Made by a program: the position numbers and the translations under genes. The notes under the pieces are model-generated. The model searched no databases. It saw nothing but the letters and a program-made list of their open reading frames with translations, and had not been told where the DNA came from. From positions 7,881,001-7,945,000 of the forward strand of contig NC_035170.2 of assembly GCF_001659605.2 (NCBI RefSeq): 64,000 bases of DNA, in the 5' to 3' direction. The stretch is from Manihot esculenta (Eukaryota; Streptophyta; Magnoliopsida; Malpighiales; Euphorbiaceae). Positions 21,540-32,989 of this stretch are shown in pieces (the stretch's first letter is position 1; the number at the start of each line of letters is the position of its first letter).

Positions 21540-22758
21540 TGTAATATCCGGCTAGACTCCGGCATCGGAATTTCAGTGTTCTGGCGGAATCTCAGATGTC
21601 GAAACTCTCTAGAAGGGTAGAAATGTGTTTTTCTAAAATGTTTTCATGTGTTTTAAGGTTTTAAGTATAAAAGAAATTGAGTTTTGAAAGAAAAGCACCA
21701 AGGAAGAAAACCCAGGTTCGGCCGCCGAACCTCATGTTCAGCCGCCGAACATGGTAGAGTTTTCTTCCCCATTTTCGGACAGAGGTGAGTCCATGACCTT
21801 CTATGGTTAGTTTTGAGTTTTTCCTTCAATCTCTTCAAGTTTTAATGAGTTTTAACTTGGTTTTGAAGATTTTTGAGCTCAAGATCAAGTTTTGAAGCTT
21901 GGAGACCCGGAGCTTAATTTCTCCCTATCTCCGAGTTGGGAATCGCTTCTCCTCTCAATCTACAAGAGGTAAGCGTAGATCCTACCTTTCTTTTATGATT
22001 TTAGCAAGTTTTGAGGGGTTTGAAGGGTAATGAATGCATGATTAGAGTAGTTGTAAATGTTAGGGTCATGTGAGTTATATAAGGTAATGTGTGTTGTTAT
22101 GCATGTTTAATGTGATGTTTGTTGGGGTTTAGGATAGTTTAAGACCCCTATATGCTTGTGTACATGTTTATGCATGTTTGGGAGAGTTGTGTATGAGTTT
22201 GGAGAGTTTGGGAGGCAAAGTATGCATGAGAGGTTGAGTTCTGCCATTCTGGAAGAACTCAGGTTCGGCAGCCGAAGCAATATTCAGTCGCCTAACCTGC
22301 CTGTGGTGGCATGTTTTGGCTGCCGAACCCTATCCCCGAAAGTTAGACTTTCGGCTCTGGAGGGGAGTTTCAGCCGCCGAAGGTGCATGAGTTTCGGCTC
22401 TGGAGGGACTTTCAGCCGCCGAACCTGCCGCCGAAAGTGCCCTGCTTAGCCTTCCTTTGCATGTTTTCTATGATTGTTTTAAGGTGTTTTAGGGGTTTTT
22501 GGGGGGATGTTTAGAGTCATGTTAATGTATGTTTGGTCCTTCATTTAAGTCTACCTGTGTAGGTTCGGACCCGAGGAACCGAAGACCCCAACAGTGAGAT
22601 AGCTGCTTCAGAGTCTATTCAGAGTCAGCCTGAGGTGAGTAGAATAGATCTTTATGTTTCAAAGCAAATAAATTTCGAGCATGTTTATGCATCACGAATG
22701 CCATGATATATATATATACTAGGTTGTTTGCATTAGAATTCATGAATATGTTGCATTG
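21540..22758 (+). repeat. B3 5' LTR, truncated on the right and lacking its TATA region
   Basis: It aligns with 32,990 onward. A segment of about 80 bp including CCTATAAAAGG (present at about 33,253) is missing after GTAGAGTTTT near 21,754. The right part from ...GTTGCATTG (22,758) on is replaced by family A. Confidence 0.85.
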
Positions 22759-23458
22759 TGTCAGGCTCATAGAGTTTCAGGGACCAAAACTGTAATTTTC
22801 CAATATTAGAATTTTTGGGAAATAATGATAGGAGAAATTAGTAGAAAATAGTAGTAAGAAAAGAGGCATGTAAGTTTCTTGTAATTCCTTTTTATTTATT
22901 TATTAAGGGGGGGTGTCACCTCAGACATATTGATGTCTCCTCCCACCATAGTTCTACTTGTTCTTAAGGCTCTTTAGGGGGGAGTGACTAGTTGGCCACC
23001 AGCAAGGGCTGGGCCCGACTGGCCACCAGCAAGGGCTGGGCCCGACTGGCCACCAGCAAGGGCTGGGCCCGACTGGCCACCGTAGGCTTGTTGAGTCCCT
23101 GGATTGTGCCTTCTCCTCTTGCAGGCGTTCCCCCCTGTCTGCAAGTTGAGAATGGGTCGTTGACATGATTGTGTAATGACTATTTTGCCCCTGGAATAAA
23201 ATAAGTAGCCCATTCAGTAAATCTCTATGCTTGGTTGCTTGTTGATGTGCTTGTATTGCTATAATTGCCCGATCATGATATTTTTCATATGATAACTGTG
23301 GTTTTTCCCCCTTTTTATGAGAATGGGGCAGGAGGTCCTAACATTTACGTTCCTTTGTCCAGGTGAACGCGTAAGGAGCTTGGCTGACTTGGCTTGAAAA
23401 GAGTTCAAACCAAGTGCCACACGGTTCCAGGCTAGTGTCAAAATCTGAAACCGTGACA
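22759..23458 (+). repeat. Family A 5' LTR with three 27-bp units
   Basis: It contains three units of about 27 bp built on CCACCAGCAAGGGCTGGGCC (about 22,996-23,078). Compared with the 3' LTR there are roughly 15-20 substitutions by eye. Confidence 0.88.
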
Positions 23459-23500
23459 ATTGGTATCAGAGCCAAAAATGATCGAGAATAGTGTGGAGGT

Positions 23501-26500
23501 ATGACAAAATCTACCACACGCATTGATGCTATTGAGAGAAGGGTTGAGAACATTGTTGCTCTATTGAGTGACTATGCCACCCAAGAGGGGATGGTATTGG
23601 AATTTGATTCTGCTTATAAGCGCATTGAGGCGCTAGAGAAAGAAAATGAACGGCGATTGGCTAAGAGGGCTAAATCGCCTAGAGGTGAGGGTGAGCCAAT
23701 AGCGCTTGAGGCCACCCAAAATCCTTTTCAAGAGAAGGACATCCGGTGGGGTGATCTGGAGTCCAAAATGATAGAATGGGAGGCAGTAGCCTCTCAAGTG
23801 AGAGACATAATGGAAAGTCTCAAATCTGTTTCTGATGCTCATACCTCTTTGGTAGGGGTTGTCGAAGAGATTAGAGATGGTGCTAAAGAGACCATTGATA
23901 CGGTCAATGGTAATGTCAAAGAAAGGATGGACACGTTCCAAGGTAAGCTAGAAGAGCTTGATGCGAGGGTGAACACCATTATGAAGATTACAGGGAGCAA
24001 TGGCATGAAATCTTATGGGGCAGAGAGGACAAAGGTCCCGGAGCCGAAAGCTTTCGGCAGAGCAAGGGATGCAAAAGAAGTAGACAATTTTCTTTTTGAC
24101 ATGGAGTTGTTCTTTAGAGTTACCAAGCGAGAGTCCGAGGAGGACAAGCTGTTGATCTTACCCTTGTATTTGGTTGACGATGCTAAATTGTGGTGGCGTA
24201 ATAAAATAGTGAGAGCGGGGTCGGGGGCAAACCAAGTTACAACGTGGGACATGTTCGCCAAGGAGTTAAGAGCTCAATTTTGTCCAGAGAATGTGGCATA
24301 TGATGCACGGTGCAAGTTGGGAGAGTTACAACAAACAGGTTCGGTTTGAGATTACGTGAGGGACTTCTCACGCCTCATGCTAAACATAGAGAACATGCAG
24401 GAGGAGGATCGGTTTTACAACTTTATGAAAGGGTTGAAACCTTGGGCTAAGAATGAATTAAGGAGACAGAAGGTGACAGATGTTGATGCAGCTATAGCGA
24501 CAGCTGAGGGCCTAGAGGATTATTCCAACTCATCTAGTAAGCGGAAGCTCAGTTCTACTATGGGGCAAGACCCTCACCCTAACAAGTGGGTGAAGGCCCA
24601 AAGTGGGGGAACAAATTGATTGAATCACACTATTGGAGGGGTAGAAAGAAGGAACTGAAGTGGGAACGTGAAATCAAAACCTTATTTTCAAGGAAGGGAA
24701 TTGAGCTCTACAGGATCACAGGGCAATCGACCCCAAGGATCAAGTTCGTTCTCATTGCCAAGACTTAATGTAAAGTGCTTCTTATGTCTTGGACCCCATC
24801 GAATGGTAGATTGCCCTCATAAAGGGGCGTTGAATTCCCTACGAACTCTACAAGAGGAAGAGAAGAGAAATGAAGAGGAGGAACAGAAAGAAGGGGACAA
24901 TGACCAATCTATGGTAAGGGCTCTCCGTTTTCTAGGAGCTATGGAAAAGCAAAGAGCCAGCAAATCCTCTGAGAGAGGATTAATCTATGTGGATTTGACT
25001 ATTAACGGGAAGTTAGCCAGAGCCTTAGTTGATACGGGAGCTACTGACAACTTTATAGCTGATTCGTTGGTTTCTCGTTTTGAATTGAAGATCAAAGAGG
25101 ATAAGGGGAAGATAAAAGCAGTTAATTCCAAAGCACAAAATATGGTAGGCGTGGCTCAATCAGTAGCTTGTGAAATGGGACCGTGGAAAGGGGAGGTGAA
25201 TTTCACAGTAACGCCATTAGATGACTTTGATGTAGTGATTGGAATGGAATTTCTTAAGACAGCACGGGCAATGCCGATTCCCTCAGCCGACTGTCTTATC
25301 CTCATGGGAGACAGACCGTGTGTGGTACCCACCACTTTCATTCCGTTTTGTGAGAAGAAGTTGATTTCAACGTTACAATTTAAGAAGGGGGTGAGGCGCA
25401 AGGAGCCGACGTACGTGGTGGTTCCAGTTATGAAGGAAGAGGGGGAGATGTCTACATACCCCCTTGAGATCAGGGACGTGATGCTGAGATACAAGGATGT
25501 TATGCCAGAGAAGTTGCCATCTGTTTTGCCACCTCGTCGAAGTATCGATCATGAAATAGAGTTGTTACCAGGTACAAAGGCTCCAGCAAAAGCGCCTTAC
25601 CGGATGGCACCCCCAGAACTGGCGGAATTGAGGAAACAGTTGGATGAGTTACTAGAAGCTGGGTTTATACGACCAGCAAAAGCGCCCTTTGGGGCTCCTA
25701 TGCTTTTTCAAAAGAAACAAGACGGAAGCTTAAGGTTGTGTGTGGATTATCGAGCTCTGAATAAGGTGACAGTGCGGAATAAGTATCCTATTCCCTTGAT
25801 AGCAGATTTGTTTGACCAATTGGGTCCGGCAAAGTTTTTTACCAAGTTGGATCTTCGATCAGGGTATCATTAGGTTCGGATTAAAGAGGGGGACGAGCCC
25901 AAAACAACATGTGTAACACGGTATGGTGCTTTTGAGTTTCTTGTTATGCCTTTTGGACTAACAAACGCCCCTGCTACTTTTTGCACTTTGATGAACCAGG
26001 TTTTTCATGAATATCTTGAAAATTTTGTGGTGGTCTATCTTGACGATATTGTGGTATATAGCTATTCACTGAAAGAACACAGGGAACATCTTAGTTTAGT
26101 ATTCGAGAAATTGAGGGAGAATAATCTCTTCATCAAGAAAGAGAAATGTGTGTTTGCTCAAACCAGAATCAAGTTCTTGGGTCATGTGGTCGAGCAGGGA
26201 AAAATAAGCATGGATCAGGGTAAAGTGAAAGCCATTCAAGATTGGAAGGTGCCCAAAGGTGTAGCAGAGTTGAGATCCTTCCTGGGATTGGCAAACTACT
26301 ACAGGCAATTTGTGAGGGCATATTCCCAAAAGGTGTGTCCCCTCACAGAGCTCCTAAAGAAGGGAAATAAGTGGCAGTGGATAGACGAGTGCCAAGCAGC
26401 TTTTGATGATATGAAGAACACTATGATGGCTGAACCAGTATTAGCTCTCCCCGACATGAGTAAACCATTTGAGGTGCAGACAGATGCTTCCAACCTGGCA

Positions 26501-28312
26501 CTAGGAGGAGTACTCATGCAAGAAGGACATCCGGTAGCATTTGAGAGCCGAAAGTTGAAGGAAGCGGAAGTTCGATATACAGCCCAGGAGAAGGAGTTAT
26601 TAGCAGTGATTCATTGTCTAAGAACCTGGAGACTTTACTTACTGGGGTCAAAGTTTGTAGTCAAGACAGACAACATGGGTGTCAGCCATTTCTTTTCTCT
26701 GCCGAGACTAACACCTAAGCAAGCAAGGTGGCATGAATGTTTGTCTGAGTTTGATTTCCAGTTCGTGTACAACCCAAAAAGTTCTAATAGGGTGGCCGAT
26801 GCTTTAAGCAGAAAACTTGAGATAGCAACCCTGAAGCGGATAGCTCAATTGTCCCAGAGCGTAGCAAAGTCAACGTTGAAAGAAAGGATTCGAAAAGAGT
26901 TACTAAAGGATCCCCAAGCCATGGCCTTGAGGAAATTAGTGGACAACGGCAAAACTAGGCAATTTTGGTTAGAAGCGGACTTGATCATGACAAGGGGGAA
27001 GAGAATCTATGTCCCTAAAGCAGGGGGACTTAGAAGTTTGTTATTAAAGGAATGTCATGACACTAGGTAGGCTGGCCATTCAGGGTGGCAGCGTACTTTA
27101 GCCCTTCTGAAGCAAGGGTACTTTTGGCCCAAAATGGAGAATGACGTCCAAGAGTATACAAAGACTTGTTTGGTTTGTCAACAGGATAAGACGGACAAAC
27201 AAAAACCAGCAGGGTTGTTACAGCCATTACCAGTGCCGAGTAGGCCATGGGAAAGTGTTTCCATTGACTTTATCGCTGGACTCCCATGGGTAGGGGAATT
27301 TGATCACATCCTGGTGATTGTCGACAGGTTTTCCAAATATGTCACGTTCGTGCCGGTGTCAAAATATTATTCGGCAGAGGAGACTGCTAAAGTATTTTTC
27401 AAGCATGTTGTAAAATACTAGGGAATCCCAAAGAGCATAGTTAGTGACCGTGATGCAAGATTTACAGGGTCATTTTGGTCGGAGCTGTTCAAGTTGTTGG
27501 GCACCAACTTGGCGATGTCCTCAAGTTATCATCCTCAGACAGACGGACAAACGGAGAGAGTTAATGGAATGTTGGAGGAGTACCTACGACACTTTGTTAG
27601 TGCCAGCCAGAAGAATTGGGTTTTCCTCCTTGACGTTGCTCAATTTTGTTTTAATTCTTTACAGAGCTCTACTACTAACAAAAGTCCTTTTGAGATTGTG
27701 ACAGGTCAACAACCGTTGGCACCTTATAATGTAGATGGGCCTTATTCCGGCCGCAATCCGAAAGCATTACAGTTCAGTAAGGAGTGGAGGCAAAATATGG
27801 AGCTTGCCCGCGCTCAGTTAGAGAAAGCTAAGAGTCATATGAAGAAATGGGCAGATGAGAACCGACGCCCGCAGGAGTTCACAGTTGGTGACTTGGTTAT
27901 GGTGAAGCTATTACCAGAGCAGCTGAGATTCCTTCGCAACCGTGACAAGAGATTAGTCCGCAAGTATGAAGGACCAGTGCCAGTAGTTGCCAAGATTGGA
28001 CCAGCCGCTTACAGGATCGAACCTCCGAAGTGGATGACAGTCCACCCAGTATTTCACGTCAGCAAATTGAAGCCATATTATGCCGATGAGTCAAATGCCA
28101 GCCATAACACGGCATCGCGACCAGCAGTAACCCGCACACCACCTGTCAATCAAGGAGTTGAAGAAATCTTAGCGGAACGAGTGTACCTTGTCAAGTGGAA
28201 CGGCCTTGGTGTTAAAGAAACCAGTTGGGAGAAGGAGTCAAGTCTACAGGCATATGCACACAAGATAGTGGACTTCATTAATGCTCAGTCGACGAGGACG
28301 TCGACCATTTAA
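23501..28312 (+). pseudogene. Family A gag-pol polyprotein with chromodomain, broken by several stops
   Basis: Gag runs from 23,501 with a coiled-coil-like N-terminus, a core near 24,060-24,340 (LLILPLYLVDDAKLWWRNK) and a zinc knuckle [13 protein letters not shown] near 24,770. Protease has [11 protein letters not shown] near 25,030. RT has [14 protein letters not shown] and catalytic [10 protein letters not shown] near 26,035. RNase H has [15 protein letters not shown]. Integrase has [31 protein letters not shown] and HPQTDGQTERVN. A chromodomain closes it (RVYLVKWNGLGVKETSWE). Stops at 24,347 (TGA), 25,871 (TAG), 27,068 (TAG) and 27,419 (TAG) sit at former Arg, Gln and Trp codons. A frameshift lies between about 24,600 and 24,670. 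It is inactive but recently so. Confidence 0.9.
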
Positions 28313-28321
28313 GTGGGGGAG

Positions 28322-28993
28322 TGTCAGGGTCATAGAGTTTTAGGGACCAAAACTGTAATTTTCTAATATTAGAATTTTCGAGAAATAATGATGGGATAAA
28401 TTAGTAGAAAATAGTAGTAAGAAAAGAGGCGTGTCAGTTTCTTGTAATTCCTTTTCATTTATTTATTAAGGGGGGTGTCACCTCAGACATATTGATGTCT
28501 CCTCCCACCATAGTTCTACTTGTTCTTAAGGCTCTTTAGGGGGGAGTGACTAGTTGGCCACCAGCAAGGGCTGGGCCCGACTGGTCACTAGCAAGGGCTG
28601 GGCCCGACTGGCCACCGTAGGCTTGTTGAGTCCCTGGATTGTGCCTTCTCCTCTTGCAGGCGTTCCCCCCTGTCTGCAAGTTGGGAATGGGTCGTTGACA
28701 TGATTGTGTAATGACTATTTTGCCCCCGGAATAAAATAAGTAGCCCATTCAGTAAATCTCTGTGCTTGGTTGCTTGTTGATATGCTTGTATTGCTATAAT
28801 TGCCCGATCATGATATTTTTCATATGATAACTGTGGTTTTTCCCCCTTTTTATGAGAATGGGGCAGGAGGTCCTAACATTTACGTTCCTTTGTCCAGGTG
28901 AACGCGTAAGGAGCTTGGCTGACTTGGCTTGAAAAGAGTTCAAACCAAGTGCCACACGGTTCCAGGCTAGTGTCAAAATCTGAAACCGTGACA
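28322..28993 (+). repeat. Family A 3' LTR with two 27-bp units
   Basis: It has the same sequence as the 5' LTR but only two of the 27-bp units (about 28,557-28,612). That one unit accounts for the 28-bp length difference. Confidence 0.88.
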
Positions 28994-29040
28994 ATTGGTA
29001 TCAGAGCCAAAAACGATCGAGAATAGTGTGGAGGTATGAC
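28994..29040 (+). other. Second copy of the family A primer-site region after the 3' LTR
   Basis: The 47 bases repeat 23,459-23,505 almost exactly, including TGGTATCAGAGCC and GTGTGGAGGTATGACAA. Then the sequence switches to the family B internal region (GATCGGACTTAAAGAGTGTC). It marks a recombination or deletion junction. Confidence 0.85.
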
Positions 29041-29285
29041 AACGATCGGACTTAAAGAGTGTCGGGCTCATAGATGTTCTAGAGGTTCTAGAAGGGCAAG
29101 CACAATAGGAAAATCATGTCCACTAGGATAGGATGTAGTGTCATGTCTTGAATGTTGATGTGAAATGCCATGATTTTATGCATGTGCATTAATATTATGT
29201 GATGAATGTGATGCGGTTTCATGTGTTTTCACATGAACCATTTGATGCTAATGTTTTGTATATGTGCTATTTTTCAGTAAGCAAG

Positions 29286-32200
29286 ATGAGAGGCACTCGT
29301 CGATCTGCACGATTGACTAGAGTCCCACCAGAAAGTGAGGACATGGATGCCCGTCCCCATGCATTGCCTAGGGCAATGTCCTGCAGATCTAGAAGGGAGA
29401 GAGTGTCAAGGGGCCCTAGAAGGTCTTTTGATGCAAGCAGAAAGGGAGCAGTTCAGGGAGGAGTATCAGCTGAGGGGGATGAAATGGATGTTGACCAGAG
29501 AAGGGATGGAAGTCTGGGTGTAAGCATGTCTGAAGAGGGCATGGGAGAATCTCAAGGAGGTACTCAGGCCTCGGGGTTTGCTCAACCACCCCAATATCAA
29601 CCCTTTCCACAGGGCCCCGGGTATTCGATAGGAGGTACATCGAATTACCCCAGCTTTAACCCTTATCCCTCTTTCATGCCCTACCCACCTTTCTATCCAC
29701 CATACCCCCAATACCCAAGGTATCCACCCTCACCATTCTATCCAAATGTAACAAACCCTAATCAAGGGAATGTTGCATCTCCTCCACCACCCCCTGAACC
29801 TGTAGCTCCTGAAGTCCAAGTGCCTAAACCTAGCTCATCTAGAGGGAGCAGAGTTAAGATGACTGATTACTTGAAGTTGGATGCTCCCAAGTTCAAGACG
29901 GGAGATGATCCATTTGAGTATCTGAAAACAGTGAAAATGATTATAGATGAGTTAGGGGCAGATGATAGTAGAGCCATTCAGATGGCGGGGTTCACTCTGA
30001 AATGCAAAAAAGCAAGAGAATGGTTCAAGAATTATGTGGACCCAAGATTGGACAGTTTAACCTGGGAAGAGTTTGCAAATGAATTTGCAGGATGGACTTT
30101 CTCCGATAGTTCAAGGGAGTTGAAGATAATTGAATTTGAACAGTTGAGATAGACTGAAGAAATGAGTGTGAATGAGTTCACAGATAGGTTTCTGGAGCTG
30201 TTGCCTTTTGTGGAGCAAACTTATGATATAGAGCAGAAGAAGGATGGATCCTTGAGACTTTGTATCGACTACAGACAGTTGAACAAAGTCACTACCAAGA
30301 ATAAGTATCTGTTACCTAGGATCGACGATCTATTCGACCAGCTAGCAGGAGCAGGTTGTTTCTCCAAGATAAATCTAAGATCTGAGTACCACCAGCTGAG
30401 AATAAGAGAAGAAGATGTGCCGAAGACGGCATTCAGGACCAAATATAGGCATTATGAGTTCCTAGTAATACCGTTCGGGCTGACCAATGCCCCTGCAGCA
30501 TTCATGGATCTCATGAACAGAGTTTTTAGCAAGTATCTGGATCACTTTGTTATTGTCTTCATAGATGATATCTTGGTGTATTCCAGAAATGCAGAGGAGC
30601 ATGCCTATCATCTGAGGATAGTTCTGCAGACCCTGAGGGAGCATGACTTATATGCCAAGTTCTCCAAGTGTGAGTTCTGATTGAGGAGCATCTCATTCTT
30701 GGGGCATGTTGTGTCAGAACAGGGAATTGAAGTGGACCCCAAGAAGGTGGAAGCTATAGCAAACTGGCCTAGACCCACTACAGTTACAGAGATTAAGAGC
30801 TTTCTGGGTTTGGCAGGATACTACAGGAGGTTCGTTCAGGAATTCTCTAAAATTGCCGCTCCTATGACCAGATTAACCAAGAAGAATAAGAAGTTTGTGT
30901 GGTCTGATCAGTGCGAGGAAAGCTTTGAAGAACTGAAGAAAAGGTTGACGTCAGTACCGGTGTTAGCCCTGCCTACCAGTAATGAAGACTTCACAGTGTT
31001 TTGTGATGCGTCCCGTGTGGGACTGGATTGTGTGTTGATGCAAACTGAGAGGGTAATTGCTTATGCTTCTAGGCAGCTGAAGAAGCATGAGCTGAATTAC
31101 CCAACACATGACCTAGAGATGGCAGCAGTGATCTTTGCACTCAAGATATGAAGGCATTACCTTTATGGGGTGAAATATGAGATCTTCACAGATCATAAGA
31201 GCTTGCAGTACATCTTGAGTCAGAGAGAGTTGAATCTAAGGCAGAGAAGATGGGTAGAACTGCTTAGTGACTATGATTGCAAAAATTCAGTACCATCCGA
31301 GTAAGGCAAATGTCGTGGCAGATGCCCTAAGTCGGAAATCACTTGGTAGTCTATCCCATATTACCGCAGAGAGAAGACCGGTGGTGAGAGAGTTCTATAA
31401 GCTCATTGATGAAGGAATGCAGTTGGAGTTGTCTGGTACAGGTGCTTTGATAGCCCAAATGAGAATGACACCTGTGTTTCTGGAGCAGGTGGCTCAGAAC
31501 AGCATGAGGACCCAGAGTTAGTAAAAATTGCCAGGACTGTGCAGTCAGGCAAGAATGAAGAGTTCAGGTTTGACAATAAGGAGATCTTCCGTTATGGGAG
31601 TAGATTGTGTGTACCAGATGACGTGAGTCTAAAAGGAGACATTATGAGGGAAGCTCATAATGCCAAATATAGTGTTCACCCTGGAGCCACCAAGATGTAT
31701 CAAGATCTGAAGAGAGTTTATTGGTGGCCAGCTATGAAAAGAGAAGTGGCACAGTTCGTGTCCGCCTGCGAAGTATGTCAGAGGGTGAAGCTGGAATATC
31801 AGAAGTCGGCTGGAATGCTTAACCCACTGTCGATTCCAGAGTGGAAATGGGAGAATATAGCAATGGACTTCGTGGTGGGGTTACCGGCAACGTCCAACAG
31901 ATTGGACTCCATATGGGTGATTGTGGATAGACTGACCAAATCTGCTCACTTCATCGCTATCAGGTGTGGCTATTCTGTGGACAAATTGGCGCAGGTGTTT
32001 GTAGATGAAGTGCTCAGGTTGCATGGGGCTCTTGTTTCCATAGTGTCTGATAGGGGACCCCAGTTCACCTCCAGGTTTTGGTGGAGTCTGCAGAGTACTA
32101 TGGGTACCAGGCTGGACTTTAGCACTGCTTTCCATCCACAGACTGACGGGCAGTCAAAGAGGACCATCCAAACCATTGAAGATATGCTCAGAATATGTGT

Positions 32201-32855
32201 GCTAGATTTTGGCGATTCTTGGAGGCAGCATCTACCTTTGGTAGAGTTTGCCTACAATAACAGCTATCATGCTAGCATCAGGATGGCCCCATATGAAGCT
32301 TTGTATGGAAGGAAGTGCAGGTCACCTGTCTGCTGGGAGGAAGTTGGAGAAAGGGCCTTGGCAGAGTCTGAGCTAGTAGAGATCACCAGCAGGGTGGTGC
32401 TCATAATCAGAGAAAGGATTAGAACTACTGTCAGTAGGCAAAAGAGTTATGCAGATGTCCGTAGGAAGCAAGTAGAGTTTCAGGAGGGAGATTTGGTATT
32501 GCTCAAGGTATCTCCTATGAAAGGGGTGATTCGTTTTGGGAAGAAAGGTAAGCTAGCTCCACGGTACATCGGACCCTTTGAAATCTTGCAAAAGATCGGG
32601 AATGTATCGTACAAGTTGGACTTACCTGCATCAATGGAAAGAATCCATCTGGTTTTCCATGTTTTCATGTTACGGAAGTTCGTGTCAGATCCGGGCAAGG
32701 TTTTAAGTGAACCTGATATGGAGATCCTAGTAGATCTCACCTATGTTGAGCAGCTAGTGTGGATCCTAGACACGCAGATCAGAAAGTTGAGGAACAAGGA
32801 AATCCCAATGGTGAAAGTCCTTTGGAATCACCACAATGTAGAAGAATGTACCTAA
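29286..32855 (+). pseudogene. B3 gag-pol, broken and with a 1.35-kb internal deletion
   Basis: It starts [16 protein letters not shown], as in the other B copies. The gag N-terminus is followed by a Pro/Tyr-rich stretch and the gag core ([20 protein letters not shown]), with a TAG at 30,150. At about 30,235 gag passes straight into RT ([19 protein letters not shown]), so late gag, the CCHC knuckle, protease and the RT N-terminus are missing. RT keeps the catalytic FIDDILVYS. Stops at 30,678 and 31,149 are Trp codons in sister copies. Frameshifts occur near 31,280 and 31,520. Integrase (31,539-32,855) has [37 protein letters not shown] and FHPQTDGQS. It is inactive. Confidence 0.88.
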
Positions 32856-32989
32856 GAGACACGGGAGTCTATACTCCAGCAATACCCTCATCTCTTTTAA
32901 GGTTAGTATCTATGTGTTTTTGTATGTTATGTCCTTTCTATGTTTGTTTGGTGAACATTCGGGGACGAATGTTCTTAAGGGGGGGAGAA

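Larger units (their letters stand above)
22759..28993 (+). mobile_element. Ty3/gypsy chromovirus with chromodomain, Galadriel-like (family A)
   Basis: The 5' LTR is 22,759-23,458 (700 bp) and the 3' LTR is 28,322-28,993 (672 bp); both start TGTCAGG and end CCGTGACA. The primer site TGGTATCAGAGCC is at 23,461-23,473 and a purine tract (AAGTGGGGGAG) lies before 28,322. No target duplication is visible, because the right side runs on into another primer site. The clade is suggested by the C-terminal chromodomain and the CX2CX3HX4C zinc knuckle; it is an inference. Confidence 0.88.

Noticed and set aside
22996..23078. 27-bp repeats near a coding region as a possible regulatory array or CRISPR
   Set aside because: The units are contiguous without spacers and lie within an LTR.
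29199..29285. Longer N-terminus for the B3 gag frame
   Set aside because: All B copies share [10 protein letters not shown] as the start. The extra upstream codons are not conserved.
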